Positions 47,171-58,445 are shown, counted from the stretch's first letter. The stretch: 64,000 bases of DNA from Hymenopus coronatus (GCA_030762935.1 CM060896.1:16173527-16237526); one strand, 5' to 3'. A program made the numbers and translations. The notes: generated by a model not told the origin, from the letters alone.

Positions 47171-47694
47171 TTATGTGAATTTAGTTTCTATATCTTCATA
47201 CAAACTTTGGGGTATTTAATTAATATAGTTTAAATAAAACGTTACATTTTCATTGTAAAAATAAAACTTTAATTTTTATAAACATATTCAGGATAATTAC
47301 CTCAAAAAACCTTGGTGTTATAATCTAGATAAGATATTTAAATAAATAATAAATTATATTATTACATAATTTTAATACAGCCAATTAAAATACTGCTACT
47401 AATCCAGAAATTATCAGCTAAACGCTTTATCGGGAAATGGAAGAGCTGTTTTATTTATGGATGCTCTTTAACTGCTGTGGTTCTCAGCGCCCCATTCTAT
47501 ACAGGGCGTGAAAGACCGCTTAATTTTTCTCAGAGACCTCTTTATCAGACTTGAGGCTCTTTTACGTGCCGTAAATCTAGACACGGAACCAACGGCTTTG
47601 CTTCCTTTCCGAAGGAAGCCATGCTAACGATTTCCATTGTCCTCCGTCGGGTTTTAAACTTGAACGTAAAATGCTAACTAATTCATTCTCACCG
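47171..47694. other. Unassigned AT-rich sequence
   Basis: No recognised feature; 47480-47650 is less AT-rich. Confidence 0.4.
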
Positions 47695-48220
47695 TTTTTG
47701 GGTATGAGCATTTTCAAGAAAATGCCCCACACCAAACTACCTTTTACATGGAAAACCTTGTGCTAGTTTTTACTTTCTGTAAAATGGCAACCACGATTTT
47801 AAGTGAATAATATATATTTAACATATTACCTCACCAATAACATGTATATTTTGAGTTTTCTGTGATGTTATCTTCATTCATAGGAATGCCATATACTTTG
47901 GTTTTGCCAGTTATACTTTGGTACAACTTGTAAATGTTAACGGATATGGGAGGGGGTGCTAAATAGCAAATGTACAACACACACAATTTTATCAATTACA
48001 AATAAGGATCCTCCCCTACTTTCCTTTGTAGCATAAGTAATTAAAAGTGCCGCCGCTTTCAGAAATTTGCACAATGTCATGATAGAGAATTTCAAGGCCA
48101 TCACATAAGCGACCCACTTTTAAACATCTAACTATCGATTCAGTTCTCTCTAACTACCTAATATGTAATTAAATTATTTCTGAAAACGTTTATCTCGATT
48201 AACATGGAGTGAAAACAAAC
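47695..48220 (-). mobile_element. Diverged family A body fragment
   Basis: AAGAAAATGCCCCACACC, ACTACCTTTTACATGGAAAA, GTTTATCTCGATTAACATGG; lacks both termini. Confidence 0.6.
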
Positions 48221-48225
48221 AAAAA

Positions 48226-48835
48226 TCTGTGTTCCATACACAAATTAGGTTTAAAACTTTTATTCTTCTATGTAGCTCATGTTAATTCAAATAAAGATTG
48301 CCAGAAGTGACATTTATTACTTAGTTTCTTATGATAAGAAACGCTAAAGCGATAGTCAACTCTTTTAAAAACTGGTTTTATTGTGATTGAAATTCGGCTC
48401 TTTTGTGTGGCCAGGAGTTGACAAATTTCCGTATGAGTAAAGTTTAAGTACTTAAAAGTTGATACGTATAACAAGGAATATTTCGGAAACAGTTAACTCT
48501 ACAAAAATTGTGTACGACAAAAGTACAATTTTTGTGTAGTAGATACATTTCTGTCTAGCTCTTACAGCACACCCGTTATGCAAACGTCACTCAGAATGAA
48601 GATGACTTCAGAGGTTACTCCCAGAAAATCTAAAATATACGTTTTATTTGTCATATATGCAGTAATGTAACTTGATAACTTTAAGAAAACTTGAAATTTT
48701 CGATTTTTTTCTATGTAAACGATGATTTGGGGTGGGGAATTTTCTTAAAAATATTAGCGCCACATCCTTGGAAAATATTTTACTTAAATACCAAATTTCG
48801 TATTTAACGAGCTTTTCGTTTTTGAGCTACCCTGT

Positions 48836-48895
<60 letters not shown>

Positions 48896-49010
48896 CTTTT
48901 GCAAATACTGCTTTTTTGGATTCAGCGATCCTACAGCATACATTTCCGATGAAATCTCGACATCGAATTTTTGAGTGGAATACAATAACTCAGTACGTGT
49001 ACAGAAAGTA
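48226..49010 (+). mobile_element. Family A element with long CA core
   Basis: TCTGTGTTCCATACACA start (eroded), CA core 48838-48891, end GTACGTGTACAGAAAGTA. The internal hairpin reads CTTAAATACCAAATTTCG, with one arm decayed. Confidence 0.85.
48838..48891 (+). repeat. (CA)27 microsatellite in family A
   Basis: 54 bp of uninterrupted CA, equal longest with the copy at 63154-63207. Confidence 0.95.
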
Positions 49011-49199
49011 ATAAGCTTTCGGGAAAAATAGTTTGAACCTATATAAACATAAACGACTCCGATTAGTGATAGAGAAAGTGAGATTCGAAAATAATAATAA
49101 TAATAATAATAAAAAAAATATATTTTTTTTTTTACCTTAACTTTCTTTAACCTATCAGAGCATGTGTCATTACTGAGTAGGTGTTTTAAGAGAAAGAAA

Positions 49200-49475
49200 A
49201 AGTGAAAAAATATATTTTTTAAATGTTTCGTTTGTTTAACCCCCTTTAACTATCATCATATCGGGGGCTTTGACTTGAGATCTCGCTTATGTGTATGTTT
49301 CTTCACTTTGGTTTTTCACTATTAAACTCACACCCATTCACTCTCACATTCATATTTCCAGACTCTGTGGGGGATAAAGAATGATTCTGGTCAATTCCTT
49401 GACCCAGCCGGGAATCGAACCTGGGACTTCTGGATGAACAGCCAGAACATTTACTACTCGGCCACAGAGATGTAT
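49200..49475 (-). mobile_element. tRNA-derived SINE (GCCTCC...GGTCGAG family), copy 2
   Basis: The minus strand has a tRNA-like head with GGCCGAGTAGTAAATG and GGTTCGATTCCCGGCTGGG. The body includes the CCCACAGAGTCTGGAAATAT and CCCCCGATATGATGATAG segments, shared with the copy at 52745. Confidence 0.8.
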
Positions 49476-50142
49476 TTTGTGATTAAAATGAAATTTTAAA
49501 CGATTTAACTATTACAAACTGGAAATAAGATTTGAAATGCAGTATTGTGTCCATGGCAACCGCTTCAATATCCTGCAGGTCTACCCATAAATATGTTGAA
49601 TCATGTATAGGTAAAGTAAAGCATTAGGAATAGACAACACGTGTCTGTCTGTTAAAATGACGAGCATTGTCTGCAGTTAACTGAGAGAGCATGTATTCCC
49701 AATAATACATGGAATAGCTCTCCGTGTAGAAGACGCGACAGTGTGTTGTTTGGCATCATGGCGGAAGCAACGGTACAAACCGGCTTACCAACCTGGCCTT
49801 GTTTTCTACCACTCTACTCCACCGTCCGGTAGCGTAGGACTCATGATCTGAAAAAGGTTTTTGACCGTGCAACCTGTTTCGTCTTCAGATAAAAATGCAC
49901 GCAAAGTCTGAAGTTAGCGAACGACAGAACCTTGCAAAGAATGCCTTAACATCCAGTTGCAGCTGCGAGGTTCAGCTGTCACTTTTTTATTCATTTAAAC
50001 GCAATAGTAAATCCACTAATCAGAATACGTCTGCCCCCCCCCGTCCCTAGTTTTCTACTTGCAAGCAAGGAATCCCAATTCGCCGCCCTTAAACACCTAC
50101 CTTGCCCATATTCAAGTGCATTCATTGTTGGCTATTCAGCCA
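49476..50142. other. Unassigned sequence
   Basis: No recognised element; GC-richer at 49690-49860; a C10 run near 50034. Confidence 0.4.
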
Positions 50143-50257
50143 TTTTACTTTCTCTACACGTACTATGTATAGAGAAGGTATTGCAATCCATCCAAAAATT
50201 CGATACCGAGATTTCACCGCAAATATATGTTTCAGAGTCCCTTGTATAAAAAAAAGC
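50143..50257 (-). mobile_element. Family A hairpin-end fragment
   Basis: TTTACTTTCTCTACACGTAC then a shortened palindrome, through GATACCGAGATTTCACCGC; truncated at 50257 where a + copy begins. Confidence 0.8.
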
Positions 50258-51091
50258 TGATGACTTTCACTACATCCCTGCAACAAATTATTGTTAAAAA
50301 GCTTATGCCTCTATTTACTTCATGCTAATCGAGAAAAATTAGCAGAAATAGTCTTATTACTTACTTCCTTGTAAGTAGAAGCGAAATAAGGTTAAAGTGA
50401 AATAAGGTTAAAGCTAAACATAGATTAAAGTGATACTCAAAAGCTGAAGTTCCTTTATTTGTGTGGGCACAGTTAACAAATTCCTGTATGAGAAAGCTGA
50501 AACCAAAAACAAGGAATATTTCAAAAACGACCAACCCCACGAAAAAAAATGTATATAACATAAATTGTGTGTTTTAACATGCTCTACATTTTTATTTGGT
50601 AAGTTTTTGTTCATCTCTTATGGTTTAGCAGTTATGCAAAATTCCGTAAAATCCATCCAAAATAAAGTAGTCTTCGGAGTTTATTCCCAAAAAATTCAAG
50701 ATATACATTTTATTTTCAGGTAAATATCTTTAATACATGGTATTTTAATCAAAATCGTTAGAGCCATTTTTGAGAAAATATAAATTTTCGAAAAAAGTTC
50801 CATTTAAAGGGTAGTTGGGGGTGGGGGGATTTTCTTGAAAATCTTCGTGTCGCACCCTTGGAAGATATTAAAACTTAAATACCAAGTTTGGTATTTAACG
50901 GTCTTTTCGTTTTTGAGCTAAGCTGTCTAAAGACACACACGCTCACACATACGGACCTTTTTCTAAAAATTCTGTTTTTGGACTCAGGGGACCCAAAACG
51001 TGTATTTCCGGTGAAATCTAGGTGTCGAATTTTGGGTGCATTACAATACCTTCTATATACACTATGTACATAGTACGTGTAGAGAAAGAAA
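50258..51091 (+). mobile_element. Family A element
   Basis: TGATGACTTTCACTACATCC start (15 terminal bases missing), short CA core, end CATAGTACGTGTAGAGAAAG. Confidence 0.9.
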
Positions 51092-51771
51092 AAAAATTAG
51101 AAAAAGGTCCGTGTGTCTATGGGCAGCATAGCTCAAAAACTATAAGACCGTTAGAAACCAAACTTGGTATTTAAGTTCAGAATCTTCCAAGGATGCGACA
51201 GGAACGTTTTCAAGCAAATCTCCTCCAGCACCAACTACCTTTTACATGGAAAAGATTTAAAAAAAAATTTGATTTCCTCAAAAATGGTTCTAACGATTTT
51301 CATTAAAATATCTTATACCTAAAATATTCACATAGCAAATAAAATGTATATCTTGAATTTTCTGGTAAAGCCTCTGAAGACCTGTTTATTCAGGATGATT
51401 TTTATTGAATTTTGCATAACTAGTAAACCGTAAGAGTTACACAAAAACTTAATACACAAAAAATTAAAGAGCTTTTTAAAACACACGATTTATGTTACAT
51501 ACATTTCTTTCGTGAGGTTAACCCTTTTTGAGATACTCCTTGTTTTTAGTTTCAGTTTTTACTTTTCTCATATGGGAATTTGTCAACTCCTGTCCATAGA
51601 AACAAATGAACTACAGTCACATAGCAACCAGCTTTTAAAAGATTTGATTATCGATTTAGCCTATGGTACTTCCTTTTTTCTCGATTAGCATTAAGTGAAT
51701 AGAAGAATAAGCTTTAAAATATAATTTACTGTAGAAATAAAGAGAAAGTCATGTGAATGGAACACATCAGA
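51092..51771 (-). mobile_element. Family A element lacking its hairpin end
   Basis: Starts at TTAGAAAAAGGTCCGTGTG and ends GTGAATGGAACACATCAGAT. With the previous copy it forms a tail-to-tail pair sharing a single palindrome. Confidence 0.85.
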
Positions 51772-51912
51772 TGTTTACTTTCCCTACTACACACATAACA
51801 GGCAAAGAATATATGGCATTCCTTCCAAACGATACCGAGATTTCACCGAATACATGATTTAACATCTCTTGCGTAAAAAAAGAAGAAGCATTTTTACATT
51901 AAAGAAAGTAAA
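51772..51912 (-). mobile_element. Family A hairpin-end fragment
   Basis: TTTACTTTCCCTACTACAC and ACGATACCGAGATTTCACCG; truncated. Confidence 0.65.
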
Positions 51913-51930
51913 AAACTGCCTGGTGTAATC

Positions 51931-52324
51931 CGATGTGTTCCATTTACCTACATGACTACCTATTCTGCAAAGAAACGTCTTATAAAACATTATGCTTCTG
52001 TCTACTTCATGCTAAACGAGATAAACATTAGCAGAACCGTCTTATTGCTTGCTTCCTTGTAAGCAGAGGGGAAATAGCGGAGTACACTAGGCTCAAGCGA
52101 CAGGCAAATGTTTTAAATCTGTCCCTATGCGATTGGTATTTAAAGTCAGTTAGTTCCCTTTGATGGCCAGGAGTACAACTAAAAACACGGTTAAAATGAA
52201 ATCAATAACAAGGAATGTCTCGGAAACGGTTAGCTCCACAGCAAAAATATATAGAACACAAATTGTGTGTTTTGACGAGGTCTACATTTTCGTGTAGCTC
52301 GGTTACCAGTTATGCAAAAGTCTA
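51931..52324 (+). mobile_element. Family A 5' half
   Basis: TCCGATGTGTTCCATTTACC start through CTCGGTTACCAGTTATGC; truncated. Confidence 0.85.
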
Positions 52325-52475
52325 GGTTGCTTGTTTAATTAACTAATAATGTATTATTTTCTAAATTCTAATACAATTGCTCCAAACGATTCATTTTTAA
52401 AAATACAGATATAAAAATTCAAGTTTACCTGTAATTGAGTTTGCAAATGGATCTATTTTATCAGACATTGCTTTT

Positions 52476-53546
52476 TCTTCACGTACTATGCGTATAGTAG
52501 GCAGAGAAGATGGTGTATTTCACCCAAAATTCTAGATTTTACCGAATGTTTTGAGACCCCCTAAGTCCAAAAAATACATATTTAGAAAAAGGTCAGTGTC
52601 CGTTTGTGTATGTGTAGACGGCATTGCTCAAAAATGAAAAGACATAAATTGCCAAACTTGATATTTAAGTTTAGTATCTTGCAAGCACACGACATGAATA
52701 TTTTCAAACTACCCTAAACTATCCTTTACAAGGAAAAAATCATCAATTTTTATTTTATTTTTTTTTTTATTGCTTCATTTGTCATCAATAGTCATATCGG
52801 GGGCTTTAACTTGTGAAACTGTAGGTTCGGAACATTAGGTGAAACTTTATATTACTAAACACACACACATTCACTCTCACATTCATGCTTCAAGACTCTG
52901 TAGGGGATAGGGAATAATTCCTGTTAAAAAAAATTTTCCCGCCCCAGCCGGGAATCGAACCCGGGACCTCCGGGTGAGAAGTCAGCTCGCTGACCACTCG
53001 ACCACGGAGGCAGTCAATCAAAATTTTGTTTTTATCAAAAATTACTCTTATGATTTTAATTAAAATACAGTTAATTAAAGATATTTACATCACAAATAAA
53101 GTGTACCTATATCTTGAAAACTGTGAGAGAGGACCTCTTCATTCTGAACCTTAACTCACAAAGCATGTAGCTCTCATTAAAACATACAATTTTGTCAGTA
53201 CACGTTTTCTGTAGAGCTGGCCGTTTCCAGATATTCCTTGTTATTGGTTTCAATTTTAAATACGTAGTTTTTCTAAAACGGGAAGCCATCCTTCGTTTCA
53301 GCTCTCTTTTATTTTATGACTGGCAGTGCAAAGCGAACCGAATTAAATTGTTCACAAAGCGACCAGGTTTTACAAGATTTGACTATCGTTTTAGCCCTTA
53401 TTTCCCTTGTACTTACAATGAAGCTAGTAATAAGACCATTTCTGCATATGCTTATCTCGATTTAGATTGAAGAATAATATTTTGTAACAACTATTTGTTT
53501 GCAAAATACACAGAGAAAGTCAAATGAATGGAACAAGTAAGATTTT
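52476..53546 (-). mobile_element. Family A element interrupted by a SINE
   Basis: TTTTTCTTCACGTACTATGC start and AAATGAATGGAACAAGTAAG end. The body is split at about 52745 and resumes at about 53021. Confidence 0.8.
52745..53020 (-). mobile_element. tRNA-derived SINE (GCCTCC...GGTCGAG family), best copy
   Basis: Reading minus: GCCTCCGTGGTCGAGTGGTC (A box), GGTCCCGGGTTCGATTCCC (B box), then a body with GAATTATTCCCTATCCCC and a T/A-rich 3' tail at 52745-52775 on +. About 275 bp. Inserted in a family A copy, so younger than that copy. Confidence 0.85.
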
Positions 53547-53639
53547 CTTAGCATTGACCCCTTATTATTGTACAAAAATTATATTAGTTGTTTGCGAAAG
53601 TCTTCATTTTTCTAGATATAACACCTTATTACTCAAAAT

Positions 53640-53873
53640 TATATGTATGTATACAGCGTTTTACGCCCAGTTTTAATGCACATGGCACCACAGGCGGTGA
53701 CACTGAGGATACAGGGAATGAAGATGGAGCACCGGTCGAATGCAATGTTGGGGAAACCAGAGAACCCCAAGAAAATCTGCCTCTGTCCCGCTTCGTTCCC
53801 TACAAATCCACCTACGACCACCTGGGCCCGCCTTGGTGAGAGGCGAGTGGTCTAACCACTCGGCCACTACGGG
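53640..53873 (-). mobile_element. tRNA-derived SINE (Leu/Ser-like head), copy 2
   Basis: The minus strand has GTAGTGGCCGAGTGGTTAGA, a modified B-box region GGCGGGCCCAGG, and CGACCGGTGCTCCATCTTC, shared with 23912-24086. ORFs on both strands here are within the SINE. Confidence 0.75.
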
Positions 53874-54111
53874 GCCACATTATGTATTCTATAATACATT
53901 TTGAGAGACAGTGCAAAGATGCCATCATGTGGAGCATTTGAGTATGTTAAGAGTGTTTCAAAAATAATTGCTAGAAAACAAGGTTCAAAATTCGGTATGC
54001 CTTTAATAAATAGACGCATGTCCATTTACAGCTTGATGTAATTGGTAGTTTAAATGTGCCAAATGGAATATATATATATCCTCTTAAAGTTTACAATTCA
54101 TATTATTTTGT

Positions 54112-54842
54112 TATGAAAAATTGGATTCCGAAATTTCACCGAAACTACGTGTTTTGAAGACCACTGAATAAGAATAGCATTTTAGAAAAAGATCCGAGTA
54201 TGAATCTGTCCGTCTATGTGTGTTTGTACCTCATAAGTAAAAAACGAAAAGTCGGTTAAATACCAAACTGGATATTTAAGTTTAGCATCTTCCAAAGATG
54301 CGACCCAAAAATGTTCAGGAAAATCTCCCCACTCTCGTTTTTCGAAATGTTCGATTCTGTATAAGATGTCTAACGAGTTTGATTAAAATTGATCTTTACA
54401 TGAAGTACATTATCATTTCCTCTAAAGTCCTCGCGATTCTGGATCACTTTGCATAACTGGGAAACACAACTTACTACGTAGAAAACGTACATCTCTTTAA
54501 AATTCACAATATATGTCTCATGCACATACACTCGCACATGTACATTTTGTTTTACTGGAAGACAACCAAATTTAATTACTTACAATCGCATGGCGACAAT
54601 TTTTGAAAGATATGACTGTCGGTTTAGCCTGGTGTATTCCCATTTCTCTTCTACTTATAAGGAACTTATAATCAAATCATTTCTGGTAATATTTTTCTCG
54701 ATTAGTATGATCAAAGTCACCTAATAATCGTTTGTAACAATGGTTTGTTTACAGAACAGATAGAAAATGGCTAGAGAAACAGATTTTTAAGAAAAGTGCG
54801 AGTTGAATTGGTAGAGAAAGTCATATGAGTGTGACACATCAG
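54112..54842 (-). mobile_element. Family A element, diverged
   Basis: GGATTCCGAAATTTCACCG near the left end (palindrome lost), right end AGAGAAAGTCATATGAGTG then ACACATCAG. Confidence 0.75.
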
Positions 54843-55088
54843 CTATAGTATTTGTATTTTGTGTTGCTTGTAACTTTGTATAAAATTGGGCTTATAAAAC
54901 AAAGGGAATTCAATAAAAAAGCCTGTTATTGATAACGTCATTCTATAAAGAGCAACGGAAGGATGTGAGGATAGAAACATCACGTCAAACCATCCTCTTC
55001 TACAACTTAAGCATTTATTCTGTCTATTAATTGTTTTATCCCGCAGAGATTAACGCAGATTAAATGGTATGCGAAGAAAGGGGTAAAA

Positions 55089-55571
55089 TCTCATGTGTTA
55101 CACTCACATTACTTCCTCTAGCTGCTCTACAAACTTCTTACAAAAGATTATTTCTCTTTCTACACAATGCTAATCGAGATAAACATTAGCAGAATGTATT
55201 TATTGCTTATCTCCTTATAAGTAAGAGGCGACTGCGCTATGCTAAAGAGATAGTCAAATGTTTTAAAGGCTGTCATGTGATTGTTATTGCAAATTGCTTC
55301 TTTGCTTGGCCAGGAGTAGAACAAAAGAAAAACGGACATTTCCGTCTGAGAAAGGTTTAAGTACTTCACAATCAATAACAAGGAATCTCTCCACAACAAC
55401 AAAAAGTTAAGGTCGTAAATTGTGTGTTTTGATGAGATCTACATTTTTGTGCAGTAAGTTTTTGTCTATCTCTTACGGTTTAGTAGTTACGGAAAATTCA
55501 GAAAAATTCATTCAGAATAAACAGGCATTTAGAGGCTATTCCCCGAAAATTCAAGATATACATGTTATTTG

Positions 55572-55606
<35 letters not shown>

Positions 55607-55970
55607 TATATATTTAATATACGGTATTTTATTCAAATTGATTAGAGCCGTTTTTTCGAAAAACTTTATTTTCGAAAAAAAGTACCATGTAAACGTAAGT
55701 TGAGGGTAGGGGGATTTTCTTGAAAATCTTTATATCGTAATCTTGGCAGATACCAAACTTAAATACAAATTTGGTATCTTATCGACTTTTCGTTTTGGAG
55801 TTATCGTCCTCACAGACGCAAGGACATCGACATGGACCTATTTCTGAAAATACTGTTTTTGGATACCAGAGACCCTAAAACGTCTGTTTGTGGTGAAATC
55901 TTGGTATTGTATTTTTGGGTGGAATGCAATACCTGCCTTCTGTATAGTAAGTGCGTGTAGAGGAAGTAAG
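55089..55970 (+). mobile_element. Family A element with a displaced CA tract
   Basis: TCTCATGTGTTACACTCAC start, end GTGCGTGTAGAGGAAGTAA. A CA run (55575-55605) sits in the body after GATATACATGTTATTTGCC, where other copies have no microsatellite. The usual core position is plain (ACAGACGCAAGGACATCG). Confidence 0.85.
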
Positions 55971-56699
55971 GATACCCGTTTCCTATTCAAGATAAGAGCA
56001 TTGAAGCAGCAGAGGGAAAATGCAACGATGGAATGGAACCCATATCCCTTTGGCTAAACTTCTACTTTTTGGCGTTTCTCTTTATTGACCTTTTCCGATG
56101 CATGATGTTAATGTCTTCAGCCCTGATGTTCAGGGCTCTGAATTATTCATAAGCGGAAGGGCGGAGGGTTGAGGAATATTTTAATATAAGTTATACTGCG
56201 GAACACACGCGCTGACTATACAAATCACAAACCGCGAGCTTTCAGGGGAGAACAAATGGACCGTCAGCGATTCTCTGCTGACGACGGATTCCTCGGAGGG
56301 GAGCAGGATAACAGGGTGCCACTTTCACCTGCTACATATCAAAATCCAAGACTAAATATTTCAACGACAACGTGCTAATCGATCACTTCTGATATCCCTG
56401 CAGAGCTCTGTTCCGTCATTCACTCCGTCGATTCCATCCCTTGCATACGTTATATGGTCATTTTATGTCACTTTTGCAACCTTGCAATTAAAACTTGCCC
56501 TAATTTCATTTACAGCGGATAATAATAATAGCAATTATAATAATAGTAATGATAATAAGGGATAGCAACTTGGGGATTTATAGCGGAACACATGCGAATA
56601 CCAGTTGCATACCTACATAGTAAAGACCGCGACTGCACGCGCCGTTAGTAACGCGTTGGGGAACGTGGCTCGACGCAGTAGTATATTATGTTATGCATT
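55971..56699. other. Unassigned, higher-GC island
   Basis: No transposon sequence recognised between 55985 and 56699. Base composition is nearer 45% GC by eye. No open frame with a known domain. It includes an (AAT)-like run at 56520-56560. Unique genomic DNA or regulatory sequence are both possible. Confidence 0.35.
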
Positions 56700-57079
56700 A
56701 CAATACTGTTTTACAGGTGCCTTTAATGATAGTGCATGCTATTCATACAGAAGAACTTTGCAAATATATCTACGACATTAACAGATATTTAGAAACATCG
56801 AACAATGAAATGCCTCGAGCTCTGAAAGCTGTCGATGAACTTGTGCAATCAATAAAGTTAATCAGAAAACCGTGACACCTGTTTTAGACCATGTCAAAAA
56901 GAAAGCGAAGACAGTGTTTGGAAAAAAAATGTCGGATTTTCAATAATGCGTGAAATACGAAATATACTACCAGGTGTTACTACGAAAATAGTTGTTGATG
57001 GAGTATCTTACCCAATAGTCGATGATGTGTCCTATTTCCGTTTTGCTCCAATCACATCTTGTGATGTGGAGTAAAGTTT
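56700..57079 (+). pseudogene. hAT-like transposase/derived gene remnant, 5' part
   Basis: After a TGTTTTACAG stretch that could be a splice acceptor, the frame reads VPLMIVHAIHTEELCKYIYD and NEMPRALKAVDELVQSIK, a helical segment of hAT-like proteins. After a stop comes a frame with DHVKKKAKTVFGKK. A frameshift within the A8 run at about 56921-56928 leads to NVGFSIMREIRNILPG, then VSYFRFAPITSCDVE. The FAPITSCDVERSFS motif is the start of the hAT C-terminal dimerisation domain in a common insect family. The coding line stops at 57079, where an inverted-repeat element begins, and resumes at 57981. Confidence 0.8.
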
Positions 57080-57980
57080 GGTAATCTTGCGCACCAGGTT
57101 ACCCTGTCATGGCGGACGCTGTCAATGCGCAATACGGAATGCCAACATGCACATTTAAAAACCACTACGTTTATGCAACAGTATGATGAAATTGGTACTG
57201 TTCCTCAATGTACTGTATTGGTTAAAGCAAATTCATTGTAGTACACGGAAGTTGTTATAAAATATCGGCAATATAATATAAATGAGTCAAAACAAAACTG
57301 CGAGAAATTATTCATAATGTACGAAAAGGAAATGTGTAACTAAAATAAATATACTATAATAACATATATACAACTACAATAAAAAAGTAGTTATAAAATA
57401 TCAGCAATGTAATAAATGAGTCAAACCAAAAGTGCGGGAAATAATAGCCTCAAAATCGAAGAGAAGATATAGCTATAGGAAGGGTAATAATAACAAATAT
57501 AAGAGAAATGATTCATAATGTACGAAAAGGAAATGTTTAACTAAAATAAATATAGTCGCCCAAACTGACGAAACAAATAACATAGCTTCCCCATTCCCTG
57601 ACAATTTTAATTATTATGCCAACCAAAAACAGTAATAGTTCTGATTTCCGTCTATTTGTTTATTTTAAGGCGTTTAAAATCTCGGGGTCCTCAATTATAC
57701 GTGTGCTCCCCATAGTGAATACACAGAAAGTGGCTAAAGAATCAAATCTGCGGAAGAAATACTTCGCGCCACGAAAGTTAAATCACTACATCCGGAAGAA
57801 ATAAATCGCGCCAAATGACGTCATTGAAAGCTACGTAACAACCCCTAAGCATTGAAAACTATTTGCTAAGGACCTTAGTGATTTCTTGGTGTTTTTTGGG
57901 GTTATGTTCTCAAGCGAGGTTGCCTGCCTGGCGTTGCGCGGTATCCGCCATGACAGGGTAACCTGGTACGCCAGATTACC
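57080..57980. mobile_element. 901-bp inverted-repeat element inserted in the hAT-like gene
   Basis: Left GGTAATCTTGCGCACCAGGT and right (minus) GGTAATCTGGCGTACCAGGT continue into TACCCTGTCATGGCGGA in both. TAAAGTTT (57072-57079) and TGAAGTTT (57981-57988) flank it as a one-mismatch 8-bp target duplication. An 8-bp duplication suits hAT-superfamily non-autonomous elements. No transposase inside. Confidence 0.85.
57250..57556 (+). repeat. Imperfect direct repeat inside the 901-bp element
   Basis: Copy 1 at about 57250-57355 and copy 2 at about 57386-57556 share TTATAAAATATC, AATGAGTCAAA and CATAATGTACGAAAAGGAAA segments. Copy 2 carries about 65 extra bases between its halves. Confidence 0.8.
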
Positions 57981-58139
57981 TGAAGTTTTTCACAATATAA
58001 AGCCTGTTAACGTGCCAATCGGAGACGGTTCACGTTTGAGACGTTACGATTGTATGTTGTTATGCATTGTAATCTAAGTATCTTGAGAGAAAATGAAACG
58101 AATAATGATGCTGATGACTTGTTGCACAACAGCAATTGA
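57981..58139 (+). pseudogene. hAT-like gene remnant, C-terminal part
   Basis: Directly continuing the interrupted frame: SFSQYKAC, a stop where Leu is expected, then RANRRRFTFETLRLYVVMHC, then NLSILRENETNNDADDLL and a stop codon at 58137-58139. This is the RSFSxYKxxLxxNRRxFTxENL core of the hAT dimerisation domain plus a normal-looking acidic tail. The Arg codon before SFS is TGA here and TAA on the other side of the insert. Confidence 0.85.
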
Positions 58140-58154
58140 ATTAAAAGTGTTAGT

Positions 58155-58445
58155 TCCTGTAAATGAGTGGATTTTATATTTACCACCCATCCAACCTCAG
58201 TCGCCTTCCATTGCTAGTGAAAACATCATAGCACCGGAACCGTCATACGCCACGAAACCTATTTGCTCACTCGAGCTAGGAATAAGGTGGAATTGTGGAA
58301 AGGAGATCATGGTAGAGAGAAACAACCCTAGGATGCGCATACCTACCAGGGAAAACCTCGAAAATCTAATGTTATAGTGGACGTCGAAGGGAATCGAACC
58401 TGAATGCCAGGCTCAGACGTTACCGCGGATACCTATCGCTATTGT
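58155..58445 (-). mobile_element. Probable tRNA-derived SINE
   Basis: The minus strand has GATAGGTATCCGCGGTAACG, then CAGGTTCGATTCCCTTCG (B box), followed by a body of about 230 bp. Single copy in the window. The open + frame at 58093-58377 overlaps it and is probably chance. Confidence 0.55.

Noticed and set aside
52937..53013. Possible functional minus-strand tRNA
   Set aside because: Same SINE family as 30938 and 49200, inserted in a family A copy; repeated family structure argues against a tRNA gene.
53588..53867. Four overlapping ORFs on both strands
   Set aside because: All lie within the minus-strand SINE at 53640-53873.
58093..58377. 94-codon + ORF as a small protein gene
   Set aside because: Most of it overlaps a probable minus-strand SINE with a clear B box, so coding is unlikely.
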